Assembly: GCA_003456055.1 (NCBI GenBank)
Contig: DMPG01000379.1
Location: 6,062-13,727, forward strand
Source of the DNA: Bacteroidota bacterium
GTDB taxonomy: Bacteria; Bacteroidota; Ignavibacteria; UBA10030; UBA8401
DNA: 7,666 bases
Reading direction: 5' to 3'
This document shows, one piece after another, positions 7,061 through 7,666 of the stretch. Positions within the stretch are counted from its first letter, which is position 1; every line of letters begins with the position of its first letter. Under the pieces are notes generated by a model that saw only the letters and a list, made by a program, of their open reading frames with translations, was not told where the DNA came from and ran no database searches. Both the position numbers and the translations under genes were made by a program.

Positions 7061-7666
7061 TTATTTAATAAGGGCAAATTTTCCGATATGTGTTCCCACA
7101 CCCGGCGCATCGACATGGTAGATGTACAGACCATAAGCAACATCTGTTCCGTCTTCGGAAACAAGATTCCATGAAAGTGCACCATTTGCAGCACTCGATT
7201 CTTTCTCCAACGTTTTCACCAATGCACCGGAAATTGTATAGATGCGAATGGTACATTTTTGCGGAAGATTGGTGAAATCAATTTTACGGTCACCACGGCC
7301 GGTCGCGTAGATCGTCTTTGGTTCCCATGATGCATATCCCACATACGGATTAGGTACAACGCTGATATTGCTCAATTGATTTTTTGCAATGCCAAGGTCC
7401 GTTCGCGAAGATTTTGTTTTAATAGAAAAATAATCTCCCGTAAAGAATGGCTTCTTCGTTTTGAAGATATACTTGTCACCCGCCTGCGGAAATACCGGTG
7501 TTCCAAAATAGAAATATGATATTTTCCATGGAATCCAAAGATTCGCATTGTTGTTCGTAAATTCCAAAATCTTAATAAAATCTCCCGAGCTGAGCTTACT
7601 GTCACCATCATTATCTTGAATAATAAAATCGTTTCGATATCCAAAAGTCGTGTTGGTGATAGTGAA
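7061..7666 (-). CDS. C-terminal part of a large secreted protein with FlgD/T9SS-like end (5' end cut by window)
   Basis: The frame is open from the right edge for 201 codons to TAA at 7063-7061; no start is visible and a TTG at 7567 is internal. Visible residues 18-29 (DNDGDSKLSSGD) match a single calcium-loop pattern of EF-hand or dockerin kind, with Asp at loop positions 1, 3, 5 and 12; no second copy is seen. Residues 100-201 form a compact beta-domain: ISVVPNPYVGYASWEP, then GRGDRKIDFTNLPQKCTIRIY, SGALVKTLEK, WNLVSEDGTDVAYGLYIYHV and the end GKFALIK. This is a FlgD-like/T9SS sorting domain of a different subtype from the QNYPNPFNP type on the glycosidases. From general familiarity, proteins with this end often sit next to PorV-family genes in Ignavibacteria-like genomes. 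Function of the missing N-terminal part is unknown; surface location is likely. Confidence 0.85.
   Translation of the reverse strand, partial: FTITNTTFGYRNDFIIQDNDGDSKLSSGDFIKILEFTNNNANLWIPWKISYFYFGTPVFPQAGDKYIFKTKKPFFTGDYFSIKTKSSRTDLGIAKNQLSNISVVPNPYVGYASWEPKTIYATGRGDRKIDFTNLPQKCTIRIYTISGALVKTLEKESSAANGALSWNLVSEDGTDVAYGLYIYHVDAPGVGTHIGKFALIK

Noticed and set aside
7061..7567. A separate 168-residue gene starting at TTG 7567
   Set aside because: The same frame is open a further 33 codons to the window edge and the upstream residues continue the domain, so this is the end of a longer protein.
7580..7615. Dockerin, implying a cellulosome
   Set aside because: Only one calcium-loop-like motif (DNDGDSKLSSGD) is present; a dockerin needs two, and no cohesin is visible. 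The enzymes carry T9SS domains instead.

Overview
The window is a run of five head-to-tail genes, all on the minus strand, with almost no non-coding DNA (gaps of 19, 4 and 21 bases, then a 4-base overlap). The fourth and fifth genes to be read each cross or approach a junction so tightly that a single operon is likely. Transcription runs from high to low coordinates. The first gene enters from the right edge (7666) and the last leaves through the left edge (1), so both are partial.

Organism: three of the proteins end in type IX secretion (T9SS) type A C-terminal domains with the QNYPNPFNP signature, a fourth ends in a different T9SS/FlgD-like domain, and a PorV/PorQ-family outer-membrane barrel is encoded among them. 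T9SS is confined to the Fibrobacteres-Chlorobi-Bacteroidetes group. The style of the C-terminal domains (QNYPNPFNP, GLYFY, KKM.L.K ends), the moderate-to-low GC and the absence of Shine-Dalgarno sequences fit best with Ignavibacteria or a related lineage; this placement is inference.

Layout in reading order: 7666-7061, the C-terminal 201 residues of a large secreted protein with a calcium-loop-like motif and a FlgD/T9SS-like end; 7041-6010, a PorV/PorQ-family outer-membrane protein; 6005-4008, a GH9 endoglucanase with an N-terminal Ig-like domain; 3986-1668, a GH2 exo-glycosidase; 1671-1, a GH16 beta-glucanase whose catalytic domain appears to be a natural circular permutant of the Fibrobacter succinogenes lichenase type, followed by Ig-like, malectin-like and T9SS domains.

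Working model: a cell-surface or extracellular beta-glucan degradation locus. GH16 and GH9 would cut mixed-linkage or cellulosic beta-glucans internally, GH2 would trim side groups or oligosaccharides, and all three would leave the cell through T9SS. The PorV-like protein and its upstream partner would supply outer-membrane delivery, anchoring or binding. No SusC or SusD gene is seen in the window. The most notable item is the circularly permuted GH16, whose reading frame is open to the left edge.
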